This document shows positions 35,051-43,106 of a DNA stretch of 64,000 bases, one piece after another. This stretch comes from Neobacillus niacini (GTDB lineage Bacteria > Bacillota > Bacilli > Bacillales > Cytobacillaceae). Within the stretch, counting starts at the first letter, position 1, and each line of letters begins with the position of its first letter. The position numbers were made by a program, and so were the translations under genes. The DNA is taken from positions 6,560,001 to 6,624,000 of the forward strand of contig NZ_JAUSZN010000001.1 of NCBI RefSeq assembly GCF_030817595.1, in the 5' to 3' direction. The notes beneath the pieces are model-generated. The model searched no databases, was not told the DNA's origin, and worked only from the letters and a program-made list of their open reading frames with translations.

Positions 35051-35527
35051 ATGTCAGTTCATTTTGAAGAGATAACGAAACAAACGCTGTATATTGCGCT
35101 TGAAATGATAAATTCAAATCCAGATTACAATCTTGTTGAAAATGGCAGTACCCTAAGGGAACTTACCGATATAGAAGAAGAGTTTTTGAATCCTGATACC
35201 ATTAGCTTGTTTATTAAGCTCGATGATACGTATATAGGGGTTATGGATTACTTAATGAAAAATCCAAAAGATCAGTGCCCGTGGTTGGGACTGTTAATGA
35301 TTCATAGTGATTATCAAGGATTTGGTTTTGGTGCACATGCCTATGCACTTTATGAAAGTGAAATGCGTAATCGAGGCTTGAGGTGTGTTCGACTCGGTGT
35401 AATAAAAGAAAATGTAAGGGCAAAACAGTTTTGGGAATCATTAGGGTTTCTTTATATTAAAACAGCTTTAAGTGAAAATGGCAAGGAAATTTTTGTGTAT
35501 GAAAAAAACTTCCCGAAGGAAGCTTAA
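35051..35527 (+). CDS. GNAT acetyltransferase
   Basis: 158-residue N-acetyltransferase of the GNAT fold. The acetyl-CoA loop is in IHSDYQGFGFGAHAYAL (about 83-99), preceded by the beta-strand WLGLLMI, and followed by LRCVRLGVIKENVRAKQFWESLGF typical of the domain's second half. GGGAGGTCACAGG precedes the ATG. The substrate cannot be read from sequence. Its 3' end overlaps the convergent small gene by 4 bases. Confidence 0.87.
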   Translation: MSVHFEEITKQTLYIALEMINSNPDYNLVENGSTLRELTDIEEEFLNPDTISLFIKLDDTYIGVMDYLMKNPKDQCPWLGLLMIHSDYQGFGFGAHAYALYESEMRNRGLRCVRLGVIKENVRAKQFWESLGFLYIKTALSENGKEIFVYEKNFPKEA

Positions 35528-35754
35528 ACCTCAAGTAATAAGAATTCCTCGGCAAACTGCTGGACCTTTAGTTTGTCGATGTTATTTTTTCTTAAAGCGG
35601 ACTCGGCCAAAATTAAATGGGCTTGAATAACAGTATTTCTTTTTAAATCCCTAATAGATACATCGCCATTCAGTAATTGAATGGCTTTTTCTCGGATGTC
35701 TTGACTCTTCGAAGAATGATACAGGAGAAAAGCAATGCAAGTAACTTTGTCCAT
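35524..35754 (-). CDS. Small hypothetical protein
   Basis: 76 residues from the second of two adjacent ATGs behind AAGGAG. All-helical looking, with a hydrophobic N-terminal helix (VTCIAFLLYHSS), a central LLNGDVSIRDLKRN and a charged C-terminal helix. No known domain is recognised. It ends 4 bases inside the convergent acetyltransferase gene. Confidence 0.6.
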   Translation of the reverse strand: MDKVTCIAFLLYHSSKSQDIREKAIQLLNGDVSIRDLKRNTVIQAHLILAESALRKNNIDKLKVQQFAEEFLLLEV

Positions 35755-35873
35755 CATCAACACTCCTTATTTTTATCAAGAATCGAACAATGGATAACAA
35801 TTTCGACTTCCTATCTTAAAAATCCTGCTAATATTCCGAAAATTCCCTAGAAAAGCATGATTTTTGTTGAATA

Positions 35874-35902
35874 TTGCTTATTTGCCAGGAGTTTTATATA
35901 AT
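35874..35902 (+). promoter_or_regulatory. Promoter of asnS
   Basis: TTGCTT and TATAAT separated by 17 bases, giving a leader of about 95 bases before the asnS start. Confidence 0.6.
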
Positions 35903-35940
35903 ATTGAAGGGATAAATGAAACAATTATATTGTGGAAATT

Positions 35941-35974
35941 ACCTTCTAGTCCCATTGGGCGGGAGGGTTTTTAT
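35941..35974 (+). terminator. Leader terminator (attenuator) upstream of asnS
   Basis: Interrupted stem from ACCTTCT...CCC to GGG...GGAGGGT, followed by TTTTATTTTTAC, between the promoter and the asnS ribosome site. No T-box signature (TGGNACCGCG) is present. A short in-frame peptide (ATG at 35916, 22 codons) runs through it. Confidence 0.55.
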
Positions 35975-36004
35975 TTTTACATAAAAGTTGGAGGTAGCAT
36001 TTTC

Positions 36005-37396
36005 ATGAAACAAGCCTTAATCAAGGATTTGTACAGAAATACAGAAGATTACATAGACCAGAAGGTTCAATTATCTGGGTGGATTCGCACGATTCGTGAT
36101 TCAAAAACCTTTGGATTCATTGAGTTGAATGATGGCAGCTTCTTCAAGGGTGTTCAAATTGTTTTTGATGAGCAGCTTGAAAATTTTAAGGAGATTGCAA
36201 AACTTCCTATTAGTTCATCTATTAAGGTAGAGGGAGATTTCATTCATACTCCACAAGCCAAACAGCCGTTTGAAATTAAAGCGACGAATATTTCAATCGA
36301 AGGACTGTCAAATACCGACTATCCATTGCAAAAGAAGAAGCATTCATTTGAATATTTAAGAACCATCGCCCATTTAAGACCGCGGACGAATACATTTTCT
36401 GCAGTTTTTCGTGTTAGGTCTTTAGCTTCCTATGCGATACATAAATTCTTTCAAGATAAGGGATTTGTTTATGTCCATTCACCAATTATCACGGGAAGTG
36501 ATACAGAGGGTGCGGGTGAAATGTTCCGCGTTACCACACTAGATATCGAGAACCCTCCTAAAAATGAAGAGGGGAAAACGGATTTAACGAAGGATTTCTT
36601 TAATAAAGAAACCAACCTTACAGTCAGCGGACAGTTATCAGCAGAGGCTTTTGCCTTAGCGTTCCGAAATGTTTATACATTTGGTCCAACATTTAGAGCG
36701 GAGAATTCTAATACTGCACGACATGCAGCAGAATTTTGGATGATTGAGCCAGAATTGGCTTTTGCTGAGCTTCCAGATATTATGGACCTTGCTGAAGATA
36801 TGGTTAAGTATGTTATTGGCTATGTCCTTGAACATGCTCCAGAAGAAATGAATTTCTTCAATAGCTTTATTGAAAAAGGATTATTAGATCGCCTAAACAA
36901 TGCCCATACTTCAAGTTTTGGACGCGTTACGTACACAGAAGCAATAAATATTTTAATGGAATCTGGTGAAAAGTTTGCTTATCCAGTTGAATGGGGCCTC
37001 GACCTGCAAACAGAGCATGAGCGCTATTTATGCGAAAAAGTATTCAAAAAACCAGTGTTTGTTACAGATTATCCAAAGGAAATAAAAGCCTTCTATATGA
37101 GATTGAATAAAGACAATAAGACTGTTGCTGCAACAGATTTACTCGTACCGGGTATTGGGGAATTAATCGGTGGAAGTCAACGTGAAGAGCGCGAAGACAT
37201 CCTTGCTGGAAAAATTAATGAACTTGGTATGAATGAAGAAGATTATTGGTGGTATCTAGAACTTAGAAAGTACGGCGGTACAAAACACTCTGGCTATGGT
37301 CTAGGTTTCGAACGCTTAATTATGTACCTCACTGGTATGTCAAACATTAGAGATGTTATTCCATTCCCAAGAACCACAGGTAACGCAGAGTTTTAA
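36005..37396 (+). CDS. asnS: Asparaginyl-tRNA synthetase (bacterial long type)
   Basis: 463-residue class IIb synthetase charging tRNA-Asn. An OB-fold anticodon-binding domain spans about 18-100 ([24 protein letters not shown]). The class II core has motif 2 [20 protein letters not shown] near 225 and motif 3 [15 protein letters not shown] near 435. The insertion between them (residues about 175-205, [13 protein letters not shown]) and the overall length match the E. coli AsnS type rather than the shorter 430-residue B. subtilis AsnS, so this may be a second or alternative enzyme. The ATG follows GGAGGTAGCATTTTC. Confidence 0.92.
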   Translation: MKQALIKDLYRNTEDYIDQKVQLSGWIRTIRDSKTFGFIELNDGSFFKGVQIVFDEQLENFKEIAKLPISSSIKVEGDFIHTPQAKQPFEIKATNISIEGLSNTDYPLQKKKHSFEYLRTIAHLRPRTNTFSAVFRVRSLASYAIHKFFQDKGFVYVHSPIITGSDTEGAGEMFRVTTLDIENPPKNEEGKTDLTKDFFNKETNLTVSGQLSAEAFALAFRNVYTFGPTFRAENSNTARHAAEFWMIEPELAFAELPDIMDLAEDMVKYVIGYVLEHAPEEMNFFNSFIEKGLLDRLNNAHTSSFGRVTYTEAINILMESGEKFAYPVEWGLDLQTEHERYLCEKVFKKPVFVTDYPKEIKAFYMRLNKDNKTVAATDLLVPGIGELIGGSQREEREDILAGKINELGMNEEDYWWYLELRKYGGTKHSGYGLGFERLIMYLTGMSNIRDVIPFPRTTGNAEF

Positions 37397-37408
37397 AAAA
37401 CATAAAAG

Positions 37409-37437
37409 AAGACCAATCCTCAGGATTTGGTCTTTTT
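37409..37437 (+). terminator. Terminator of asnS
   Basis: AAGACCAATCC / GGATTTGGTCTT stem with one bulged base and TTTTT. Confidence 0.85.
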
Positions 37438-37444
37438 CATTCAT

Positions 37445-37618
37445 CTATTGAGTTTGAAATTCTTCTTCGAAAAAAAATGTACCGGGATGTTCCTTAACAA
37501 TGTAAGAATATCTTTTCATGTTTTTTACATATTGCCATTTTAAAATCGTAACTTCCTCGCCAGTGTCTTTAAGTTTCACAGTTTGCCCGCTATTGAATCT
37601 GTTATTTGAATTTCTCAA
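37445..37618 (-). CDS. Small hypothetical protein (57 aa)
   Basis: 57-codon gene starting at a TTG behind AAAGGGGTG: MRNSNNRFNSGQTVKLKDTG at the start and an EEEFQTQ end. The middle, EEVTILKWQYVKNM then YSYIVKEHPGTFFF, looks like a small beta-barrel (KOW/SH3-like) fold of the kind seen in short Bacillus proteins of unknown function. It is convergent with asnS. Its base use and ribosome site support a true gene. Confidence 0.65.
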   Translation of the reverse strand: MRNSNNRFNSGQTVKLKDTGEEVTILKWQYVKNMKRYSYIVKEHPGTFFFEEEFQTQ

Positions 37619-37785
37619 ATCAACACCCCTTTTTTCATCAAACTTAATTATAACACATTTTTTGTTCGGCCGCTTGTTTCGAATTAATGAAGCTTTTTCT
37701 GTGACATCTATGCTGTAGGATAAAGTGTGATTCCTTTCATTTACATTTTCATTGTGTTACACTATTTAAAAAGTGAGGTGTCATT

Positions 37786-38007
37786 TTGTCAAATTATAAA
37801 GCGAAAAAGAGTAACCTCGAAGCCTTATTATCAAAGAACAGTATGAATCTCGAAGGGTTGGAAAAGAGTACACACATTCCTTTGGAACAACTTAATGGTT
37901 ACATGTCAAAAAAAGTGATGAATCTTAGTGCTGCAATGTCGATTTCTAAAGAGTTAAATTGCCAGATCGAGGATTTATACGACTGGGAATTAGAAGAGAA
38001 AATTTAA
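37786..38007 (+). CDS. XRE-like small DNA-binding protein
   Basis: 73 residues from a TTG preceded by GTGAGGTG. The pattern of an N-terminal helix, then SNLEALLSKNSMNLEGLEKST, then the recognition-like helix IPLEQLNGYMSKKVMNLS and NCQIEDLYDWELEE matches a Cro/CI (XRE) helix-turn-helix. It may be a small regulator; no target is evident. A TGTTACACT extended -10 lies about 30 bases upstream. Confidence 0.72.
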   Translation: MSNYKAKKSNLEALLSKNSMNLEGLEKSTHIPLEQLNGYMSKKVMNLSAAMSISKELNCQIEDLYDWELEEKI

Positions 38008-38019
38008 GTTCTTCTACAA

Positions 38020-38052
38020 GTCACTAGGGTAATCATCCTAGTGACATTTTTA
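38020..38052 (+). terminator. Terminator of the XRE-like gene
   Basis: GTCACTAGG / CCTAGTGAC perfect 9-base stem followed by ATTTTTA. Confidence 0.85.
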
Positions 38053-38115
38053 ATAACTTTACCAGTCTGTAAGTGGTTTATGCAGTATGAAAAAGGGAAA
38101 ATAATGGACAAAACC

Positions 38116-38144
38116 TTGCTTATTTCTTCATTATTTGGTATGAT
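38116..38144 (+). promoter_or_regulatory. Promoter of the cold-shock gene
   Basis: TTGCTT and TATGAT with a 17-base spacer. This would give a leader of about 110 bases, the long untranslated leader usual for csp genes. Confidence 0.5.
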
Positions 38145-38263
38145 TATGTAGAATTATTTTTGTTCGATAGTCAAGGGAAGAATAAGTTATTGCTTTTCGC
38201 CTGGATCACAAAGAGCAAGAATAGTAATACAATGTGTGGATTACACACTAGGAGGCAACAAAT

Positions 38264-38464
38264 ATGGAAAACGGTAAAGTAAAATGGTTTAATGCAGAAA
38301 AAGGTTTCGGATTCATCGAGCGCGAAGGTGGAGAAGATGTATTCGTTCACTTTTCAGCAATCCAAGGCGAAGGCTTTAAAACTCTTGAAGAAGGTCAATC
38401 AGTGACTTTCAATGTTGAGCAAGGAGCTCGTGGACCACAAGCTGCTAACGTAAACAAAGCTTAA
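38264..38464 (+). CDS. Cold-shock protein (CspD-like)
   Basis: 66-residue single-domain nucleic-acid chaperone. RNP1 (KGFGFIE) and RNP2 (VFVHF) are intact, and WFNAEKG starts the OB fold. B. subtilis has CspB, CspC and CspD of the same size; the sequence looks closest to CspD but the paralogue cannot be fixed by eye. AGGAGGCAACAAAT precedes the ATG. The long leader may regulate translation with temperature. Confidence 0.95.
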   Translation: MENGKVKWFNAEKGFGFIEREGGEDVFVHFSAIQGEGFKTLEEGQSVTFNVEQGARGPQAANVNKA

Positions 38465-38476
38465 TCACATAGTGTG

Positions 38477-38507
38477 AAAAAAACAGACCTTTGGGTCTGT
38501 TTTTTTA
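38477..38507 (+). terminator. Terminator of the cold-shock gene
   Basis: AAAAAACAGACC / GGTCTGTTTTTTT stem with a four-base loop. Confidence 0.92.
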
Positions 38508-38529
38508 TGGATACACATAAAGAGTTACT

Positions 38530-39144
38530 TTAATTATTAATATATTTTTCAAATACATAGCCAAAATCTTTTACATTATATTGTTTTTTACTTTCCTCTA
38601 ACCATTGGAAGGCTGCTTGGTTTAACATTTTAAATTGAACGACCAAGTTGTTATCAGAACTAGTAACCTTACCTAATGTGGTGGAAGCAATATCAAGGCT
38701 TTCTTTTGCGTATCGAAGTGAAATTTCATTATCGTGAGTGATTTCTGCTATTTTAATGAGTGCCTTGTATAGGTCTTTGACTTCTTCAATGTGTTTTTTA
38801 TGGACATCTATAGAGAAAGGCTGTGCGCCTATTTTAAATTTTATTTCAATATCTAGGTCGACTGTGCCAGCTGTTTCTAGCTTTACATCAGATATCCGAT
38901 TTGTTGCATAACTATAGCGGTGAAGCATCCTTTTTTTACTTGTGGCACTTGTTCCATCAAGATGAATGAGCGCATTATTGGTGAAACAATATTCATCCGA
39001 TTTAGATTTAATTAAAAAATATATCCTTTCGTTATCCTCATGCATAACATAATCATCAGAATCCACCTTATCATAATTTTCTGGTTTAATCACAGAACCC
39101 ACATCACTTAGTCCTAATATATCTGCTGCAACTTTTCCAAACAT
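38530..39144 (-). CDS. yvbH: PH-domain protein YvbH
   Basis: 204 residues, the length I remember for B. subtilis YvbH. The N-terminal two thirds look like a bacterial PH-type beta domain (RIYFLIKSKSDEYCFTNNAL; RMLHRYSYATNRISDVKL). The C-terminal helical extension (about 140-204, ending FGYVFEKYINN) matches the YvbH extension domain. GAGAGGTTGATTTT precedes the ATG. Function unknown. It is convergent with the cold-shock gene and alone in its unit. Confidence 0.82.
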   Translation of the reverse strand: MFGKVAADILGLSDVGSVIKPENYDKVDSDDYVMHEDNERIYFLIKSKSDEYCFTNNALIHLDGTSATSKKRMLHRYSYATNRISDVKLETAGTVDLDIEIKFKIGAQPFSIDVHKKHIEEVKDLYKALIKIAEITHDNEISLRYAKESLDIASTTLGKVTSSDNNLVVQFKMLNQAAFQWLEESKKQYNVKDFGYVFEKYINN

Positions 39145-39299
39145 AAAATCAACCTCTCTTACCCAATATTTTAATTGCCATTCAACTATACGAATATGTT
39201 ATCGAGAAGTTTCAAGATTTTTGAACGACAAAACAATTTATGCTGTAGATTATGGACTTATGCTCTCTTCTAATAATCAATAAAGGGGGATGAACATTT

Positions 39300-40268
39300 A
39301 TGCGCCCGATGATCCTTGGCACTTTGGCTGCCTTCTTTTTTGCGTTTACATTTATCATCAATCGCTCAATGGAACTAGAAGGGGGGAGCTGGATTTGGAG
39401 TGCTTCGCTTCGTTATTTTTTTATGATTCCGTTCCTGGTGGTCTTAGTTTACGGGAGGAAAAACCTTAAGCCGCTATTGGTGGAGATGAAAAATAATCCA
39501 CGGGAATGGCTGTTATGGAGTTTTGTAGGTTTTGGCTTATTTTACGGCCCGATTTGTTTTTCAGCCGCCTATGCACCTGGGTGGCTAATTGCTTCCACCT
39601 GGCAGATCACAATTATCTCTGGTTCACTTTTGGCGCCTTTTTTTGTAGAGACCGTCATGACTCAAAAGGGACCAGTCAAGATAAAGGGAAGAATTCCTAT
39701 AAAAGGCATGGCGATGTCGTCGATTATTTTGCTCGGTACTATTTTAATGCAGGTGGAGCAGGCAGGTTCTCTAGGTTTAAGGGAAATTTTCTTAGGCGTT
39801 ATACCTGTCATCATCGCGTCATTTGCCTATCCTCTAGGCAATAGGAAAATGATGGATGTGTGCGGAGGGAGGCTGGATGTTTTTCAACGCGTATTAGGAA
39901 TGACCATAGCGAGTATGCCGCTATGGATAGTTTTAGCTATTTATGGCATGTTTACGGTGGGACCACCAAGCATTGGCCAATCTGTCCAATCTGGTATCAT
40001 TGCGATTACATCTGGTGTGATTGCAACTATTTTATTCTTCCAGGCAACAGATCTGGTTAGAGGAAATATGCAAAAACTTGGGAATGTTGAAGCGACACAG
40101 TCTATTTCGGTTTTATTTGCTGTAATCGGAGAGTTAGTCCTGTTGAAAGCACCGTTGCCATCCTTAATATCATGGACTGGAATGATGCTGGTCATGGCAG
40201 GGATGGTACTTCACAGCTTTGTGTCGCATAAAGGCGATATACCCGATGGGAAAAAAGTCAGTGCATAA
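39300..40268 (+). CDS. DMT-family efflux transporter
   Basis: 322-residue membrane protein with ten hydrophobic segments, in two repeats of five as in the drug/metabolite transporter superfamily. AAFFFAFTFIINRSMELEGG at the N-terminus and the conserved SAAYAPGWLIASTWQ near residue 95 suggest the EmrE-like multidrug efflux group with ten helices. AAAGGGGGATGAACATTT precedes the ATG. It is a single gene ending in a terminator; the substrate is unknown. Confidence 0.83.
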   Translation: MRPMILGTLAAFFFAFTFIINRSMELEGGSWIWSASLRYFFMIPFLVVLVYGRKNLKPLLVEMKNNPREWLLWSFVGFGLFYGPICFSAAYAPGWLIASTWQITIISGSLLAPFFVETVMTQKGPVKIKGRIPIKGMAMSSIILLGTILMQVEQAGSLGLREIFLGVIPVIIASFAYPLGNRKMMDVCGGRLDVFQRVLGMTIASMPLWIVLAIYGMFTVGPPSIGQSVQSGIIAITSGVIATILFFQATDLVRGNMQKLGNVEATQSISVLFAVIGELVLLKAPLPSLISWTGMMLVMAGMVLHSFVSHKGDIPDGKKVSA

Positions 40269-40274
40269 TAAGTC

Positions 40275-40310
40275 GAGAGCCTAATCATTTTGATTAGGCT
40301 CTAAGATTTT
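40275..40310. terminator. Terminator between DMT exporter and DUF421 gene
   Basis: AGAGCCTAATCA / TGATTAGGCTCT stem between convergent genes, with weak T-runs on both strands. Confidence 0.75.
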
Positions 40311-41170
40311 TAACTGGATAGGTATGGAGTTAATTTATCAATGGTCTCCTGTAAAAGTTTTGCGTTTTTCTCATACATGGCTTTTGATTTCTCGTCTTGT
40401 GTCTCTAGAGAAAATATTTCCAAATCAGCCTGAGTTTTTTTCAGTGATGCCAATAATAAAGGTCTTTGAGTGGGTGACGGGACTTGTAATTTGTCATCAT
40501 AGATGTCTACAGTTAATTCTCCATAAGAATCGACTTGACCGATAAATACATTGTTGAGCGTTAGTTCAAGCTTTTCTAATTCTGTTTCTAGCCAACCTCT
40601 ACTTTTCCCGGAAGACCTCAATGCTTCATCCAAAATGCTTCCGTCCATTATCACCGTTTGTGGTTCTTTTTCAGCGGGTACCTTCATTTGCAAATCTTTT
40701 GGGGTCAATGGACGATTTTCTCTTTTCAGTAAAGCACTAAGATTTCCTCTTGGTTCCAGAACGGCAAATTCAACATCAGCTACACGGTAGATGTCCTTCT
40801 GCCGAAGCAAGGCAGATAATTCATCAATGGTATATTTTTCTTTCTTTAAATTTTCCTCCAGTACTTTCCCATCCTTGATTAATATAGTACCCCTGCCTTC
40901 AATAAAGTCACGGAAAGATTTACTCTTTAATGCTAAAATGTCAGCAAAAAGAGTTGCAAGGCTAAAGATAATAATAGCGGCCATGCCTTGGAACATATTT
41001 TTTTCAAGACCAGTAATCGCTTCACCTGCAATACTTCCGATTGTAATCCCTGAAACATACTCAAAAAAAGAAAGTTCAGAGATTTGCTTTTTCCCTAGTA
41101 TTTTTGTCATGAATAATAAAAGAGCTAAGAAGACAAAGGAACGAATGATAAGATCAATCCAACTAGGCAT
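40310..41170 (-). CDS. DUF421 membrane protein with C-terminal DUF1657-like domain
   Basis: 286 residues from the ATG that has GAGGTG seven bases upstream. Three membrane helices (about 8-75) with FFEYVSGITIGSIAGE are typical of DUF421 (YetF/YrbG). A soluble part follows, with the paired GTILIKDGKV and VIMDGSIL segments. The last 60 residues (LLASLKKTQADLEIFSLETQ through ETIDKLTPYL) resemble DUF1657, the same small domain encoded by the two genes just upstream. DUF421 and DUF1657 genes occur together with spoVA genes in spore operons such as spoVA-2mob. No spoVA gene is present here. Confidence 0.82.
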   Translation of the reverse strand: MPSWIDLIIRSFVFLALLLFMTKILGKKQISELSFFEYVSGITIGSIAGEAITGLEKNMFQGMAAIIIFSLATLFADILALKSKSFRDFIEGRGTILIKDGKVLEENLKKEKYTIDELSALLRQKDIYRVADVEFAVLEPRGNLSALLKRENRPLTPKDLQMKVPAEKEPQTVIMDGSILDEALRSSGKSRGWLETELEKLELTLNNVFIGQVDSYGELTVDIYDDKLQVPSPTQRPLLLASLKKTQADLEIFSLETQDEKSKAMYEKNAKLLQETIDKLTPYLSS

Positions 41171-41190
41171 ATTCATTCACCTCAGAATTT

Positions 41191-41394
41191 TCAACCTTTA
41201 TATTGTGGTTCAAGTCGTTCAAGTTCTAAAACGCGAGACTGTAGATCATTTTTTACGGAAGCTATCGTTATCATAGTATCATGGAAGACTTCTTGAGCAC
41301 CTTTATCATTAGAATTTAGGGCAAGCGAAGATAATTGTGCTTCAATTCCCTTTATATTAGCTAGACATTGCTTTACACTTGTAGCAATGGTCAT
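41191..41394 (-). CDS. DUF1657 protein, copy 2
   Basis: 67-residue helical protein: IATSVKQCLANIKGIEAQLS, a mid-region FHDTM and the C-terminal LERLEPQYKG. It is about the same length as the neighbouring copy and aligns with it over its whole extent, including the closing EPQY. AGGAAGTATAATT precedes the ATG. It lies 20 bases before the DUF421 gene, so the two should be co-transcribed. DUF1657 proteins are spore-associated in Bacillus; function unknown. Confidence 0.8.
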   Translation of the reverse strand: MTIATSVKQCLANIKGIEAQLSSLALNSNDKGAQEVFHDTMITIASVKNDLQSRVLELERLEPQYKG

Positions 41395-41423
41395 AATTAT
41401 ACTTCCTTTCTAAATGAATAACT

Positions 41424-41453
41424 AAAAGAGTTGGCAGGGATGCCAACCCTTTT
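41424..41453. repeat. Hairpin between the two DUF1657 genes
   Basis: AAAAGAGTTGGCA / TGCCAACCCTTTT with a short loop. On the minus strand it could be a partial terminator that changes the ratio between the first and later genes. Confidence 0.65.
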
Positions 41454-41458
41454 ACTTC

Positions 41459-41662
41459 TTATTGGTTATATTGTGGCTCTTCAGCCAAAATTTCTTGTAG
41501 TCGTGGTTCAAGACTATCTAGGACGGATTGAGTTTGTTGAGCTGCATCCTGATAGAGCTTTTTAGCGTTTTGATTATCAGTTGCTAAAGCAAAAGTTTCA
41601 AAACTAGCTTGAGCACTCTTTAATCCCGCCAATGCTTGTTTTACTTGTGTACCAACTGTCAT
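41459..41662 (-). CDS. DUF1657 protein, copy 1
   Basis: 67 residues from the ATG (MTVGTQVKQALAGL); the frame is open further upstream but AAGAAGGATTTGATTT lies just before this ATG. Two helices with QASFETFALATDNQNAKKLY between them and the EEPQYNQ end define the DUF1657 family. It is first of three genes in the same direction (DUF1657, DUF1657, DUF421+DUF1657). The promoter class could not be determined; a forespore sigma factor would be expected. Confidence 0.82.
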   Translation of the reverse strand: MTVGTQVKQALAGLKSAQASFETFALATDNQNAKKLYQDAAQQTQSVLDSLEPRLQEILAEEPQYNQ

Positions 41663-41753
41663 GAAATCAAATCCTTCTTTCTTTTTCAAATATATATTAC
41701 AAACAGTAGTGTACGGAAATAAATAAAATTTATGTGATGAAAATATTACAATT

Positions 41754-43004
41754 CTAATAAATAAGACTTTCCATTTCAATTGCATGTAATGCGTGTGTTT
41801 TGTCTACAAAGATAAATCCATCGTACCGACTGCTCAGGACAGATGGTACATAATTACCATATTGTTCATATTCAGGTCTATATACAACACCAATAGCACG
41901 GTGGCCAATCGTTTGTTGGAACTCCTCACGATTCTCATCGTTAAACAAAAGATATTGGTTAAAAGCACCCGCTTTATGCATGAGGTTTTCCCAGCTCCCA
42001 GCTTGGGCCTCAGGAACATTCGTTACTCGAAAGTCTGCTCCCCATTCAGTTGATGCAATCACTGTACCGCTGTTTGTTCCAAAGCCAACAATGTAAACAT
42101 CTTCAGGATAATTCTGTTCTCTAATCAACTGGCCGACATTCACCATTCCAGCTTCTTTCATATCGGTTGCACGGGCATCTCCTACATGCGTATTGTGTTC
42201 CCAGATGATTACTTTTGCATCTTCACCATAATACTTCATAACAGCATTCAGAGCTTCAACCATGTGGATGTCTCTTACGTTCCAAGACTTTGAGTCGCTT
42301 AAGACCATTGTCCGGTAATACTCTTCAGCATTCACGGTAACAAGAGCATTGACCTCCATATTCAAGCTGTTTTCTTCTTCATCATCATATTTCAACTTAT
42401 TCTTTTGAATGGTCGTTAAAAGCGAAAGGGCTTCTTTAATACAATTTTCGGATAAATACCCTGCAGAAACCGCATAGGATTCATTATTTCGATTATAGGG
42501 TTCAAAGCATGAGAAGGCATTCTTTGCTTGTTTGAGCCCTGAATTACCGGTCCTTTCTAAATATTTAATGATTTCGTCCATACTCTCCCAAAGACTATAG
42601 ACATCTAATCCGTAAAATCCCACTTTATTCTTAAGTTTAGTTTGTTGATTATAATTTCTTAACCATTCTACTAAATCGATAATTTCTTCATTTGCCCACA
42701 TCCATGTCGGCCAGCGATTAAAACTTTCAAGAGCTCCTCTAACGTCATTTTGTGATCCGATGTTTTTTATGTAACGATTAATGCTTTGACAGGAAGGCCA
42801 GTCACCTTCTACTGCGATAACAGAAAATCCTTTTTCCTTAATTAACCTTTTAGTGAGTTCAGCGCGAATCGTATAAAATTCCGAAGTGCCGTGGGAAGCT
42901 TCACCCAGAAGGACATACTTGGCATCACCAATTGCTGCTAGTAGAGGATCAAGATCATCGACAGTCTCAAAGGGTTTAGCGTATTTTTTTACCGATTCGA
43001 ACAT
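41754..43004 (-). CDS. Erythromycin esterase family protein
   Basis: 416 residues from the third in-frame ATG, which stands nine bases after AAAGGACG. Family hallmarks are LLGEASHGTSEFY near residue 32, FSVIAVEGDWPSCQSINRYI near 60 and IIWEHNTHVGDARATDM near 258, which provide the conserved His and Glu residues. Members include Ere macrolide esterases and the B. cereus BcR135/BcR136 proteins; many of the latter kind do not hydrolyse erythromycin. Macrolide resistance should therefore not be assumed. It stands alone upstream of the DUF1657 cassette. Confidence 0.85.
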   Translation of the reverse strand: MFESVKKYAKPFETVDDLDPLLAAIGDAKYVLLGEASHGTSEFYTIRAELTKRLIKEKGFSVIAVEGDWPSCQSINRYIKNIGSQNDVRGALESFNRWPTWMWANEEIIDLVEWLRNYNQQTKLKNKVGFYGLDVYSLWESMDEIIKYLERTGNSGLKQAKNAFSCFEPYNRNNESYAVSAGYLSENCIKEALSLLTTIQKNKLKYDDEEENSLNMEVNALVTVNAEEYYRTMVLSDSKSWNVRDIHMVEALNAVMKYYGEDAKVIIWEHNTHVGDARATDMKEAGMVNVGQLIREQNYPEDVYIVGFGTNSGTVIASTEWGADFRVTNVPEAQAGSWENLMHKAGAFNQYLLFNDENREEFQQTIGHRAIGVVYRPEYEQYGNYVPSVLSSRYDGFIFVDKTHALHAIEMESLIY

Positions 43005-43066
43005 ATGCATACGTCCTTTCATAGCTAGTGATACTGCTAATGTTCCCTAATGGTAAATCTAAAAAC

Positions 43067-43099
43067 AAAAAACTCCTAAAATAATTTAAGGAGTTTTTG
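43067..43099. terminator. Terminator of the GNAT gene
   Basis: AAAAAACTCCT and AGGAGTTTTT with a loop of about 13 bases. On the minus strand it ends the acetyltransferase message. Confidence 0.85.
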
Positions 43100-43106
43100 C
43101 ATAATT

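Noticed and set aside
35764..36004. T-box riboswitch upstream of asnS
   Set aside because: A terminator-like hairpin is present, but the conserved T-box sequence and the long specifier stem are not, and the leader is too short.
41754..43004. Macrolide resistance gene call for the erythromycin-esterase-family protein
   Set aside because: Family membership is clear but many Bacillus members do not hydrolyse macrolides, so no resistance is claimed.
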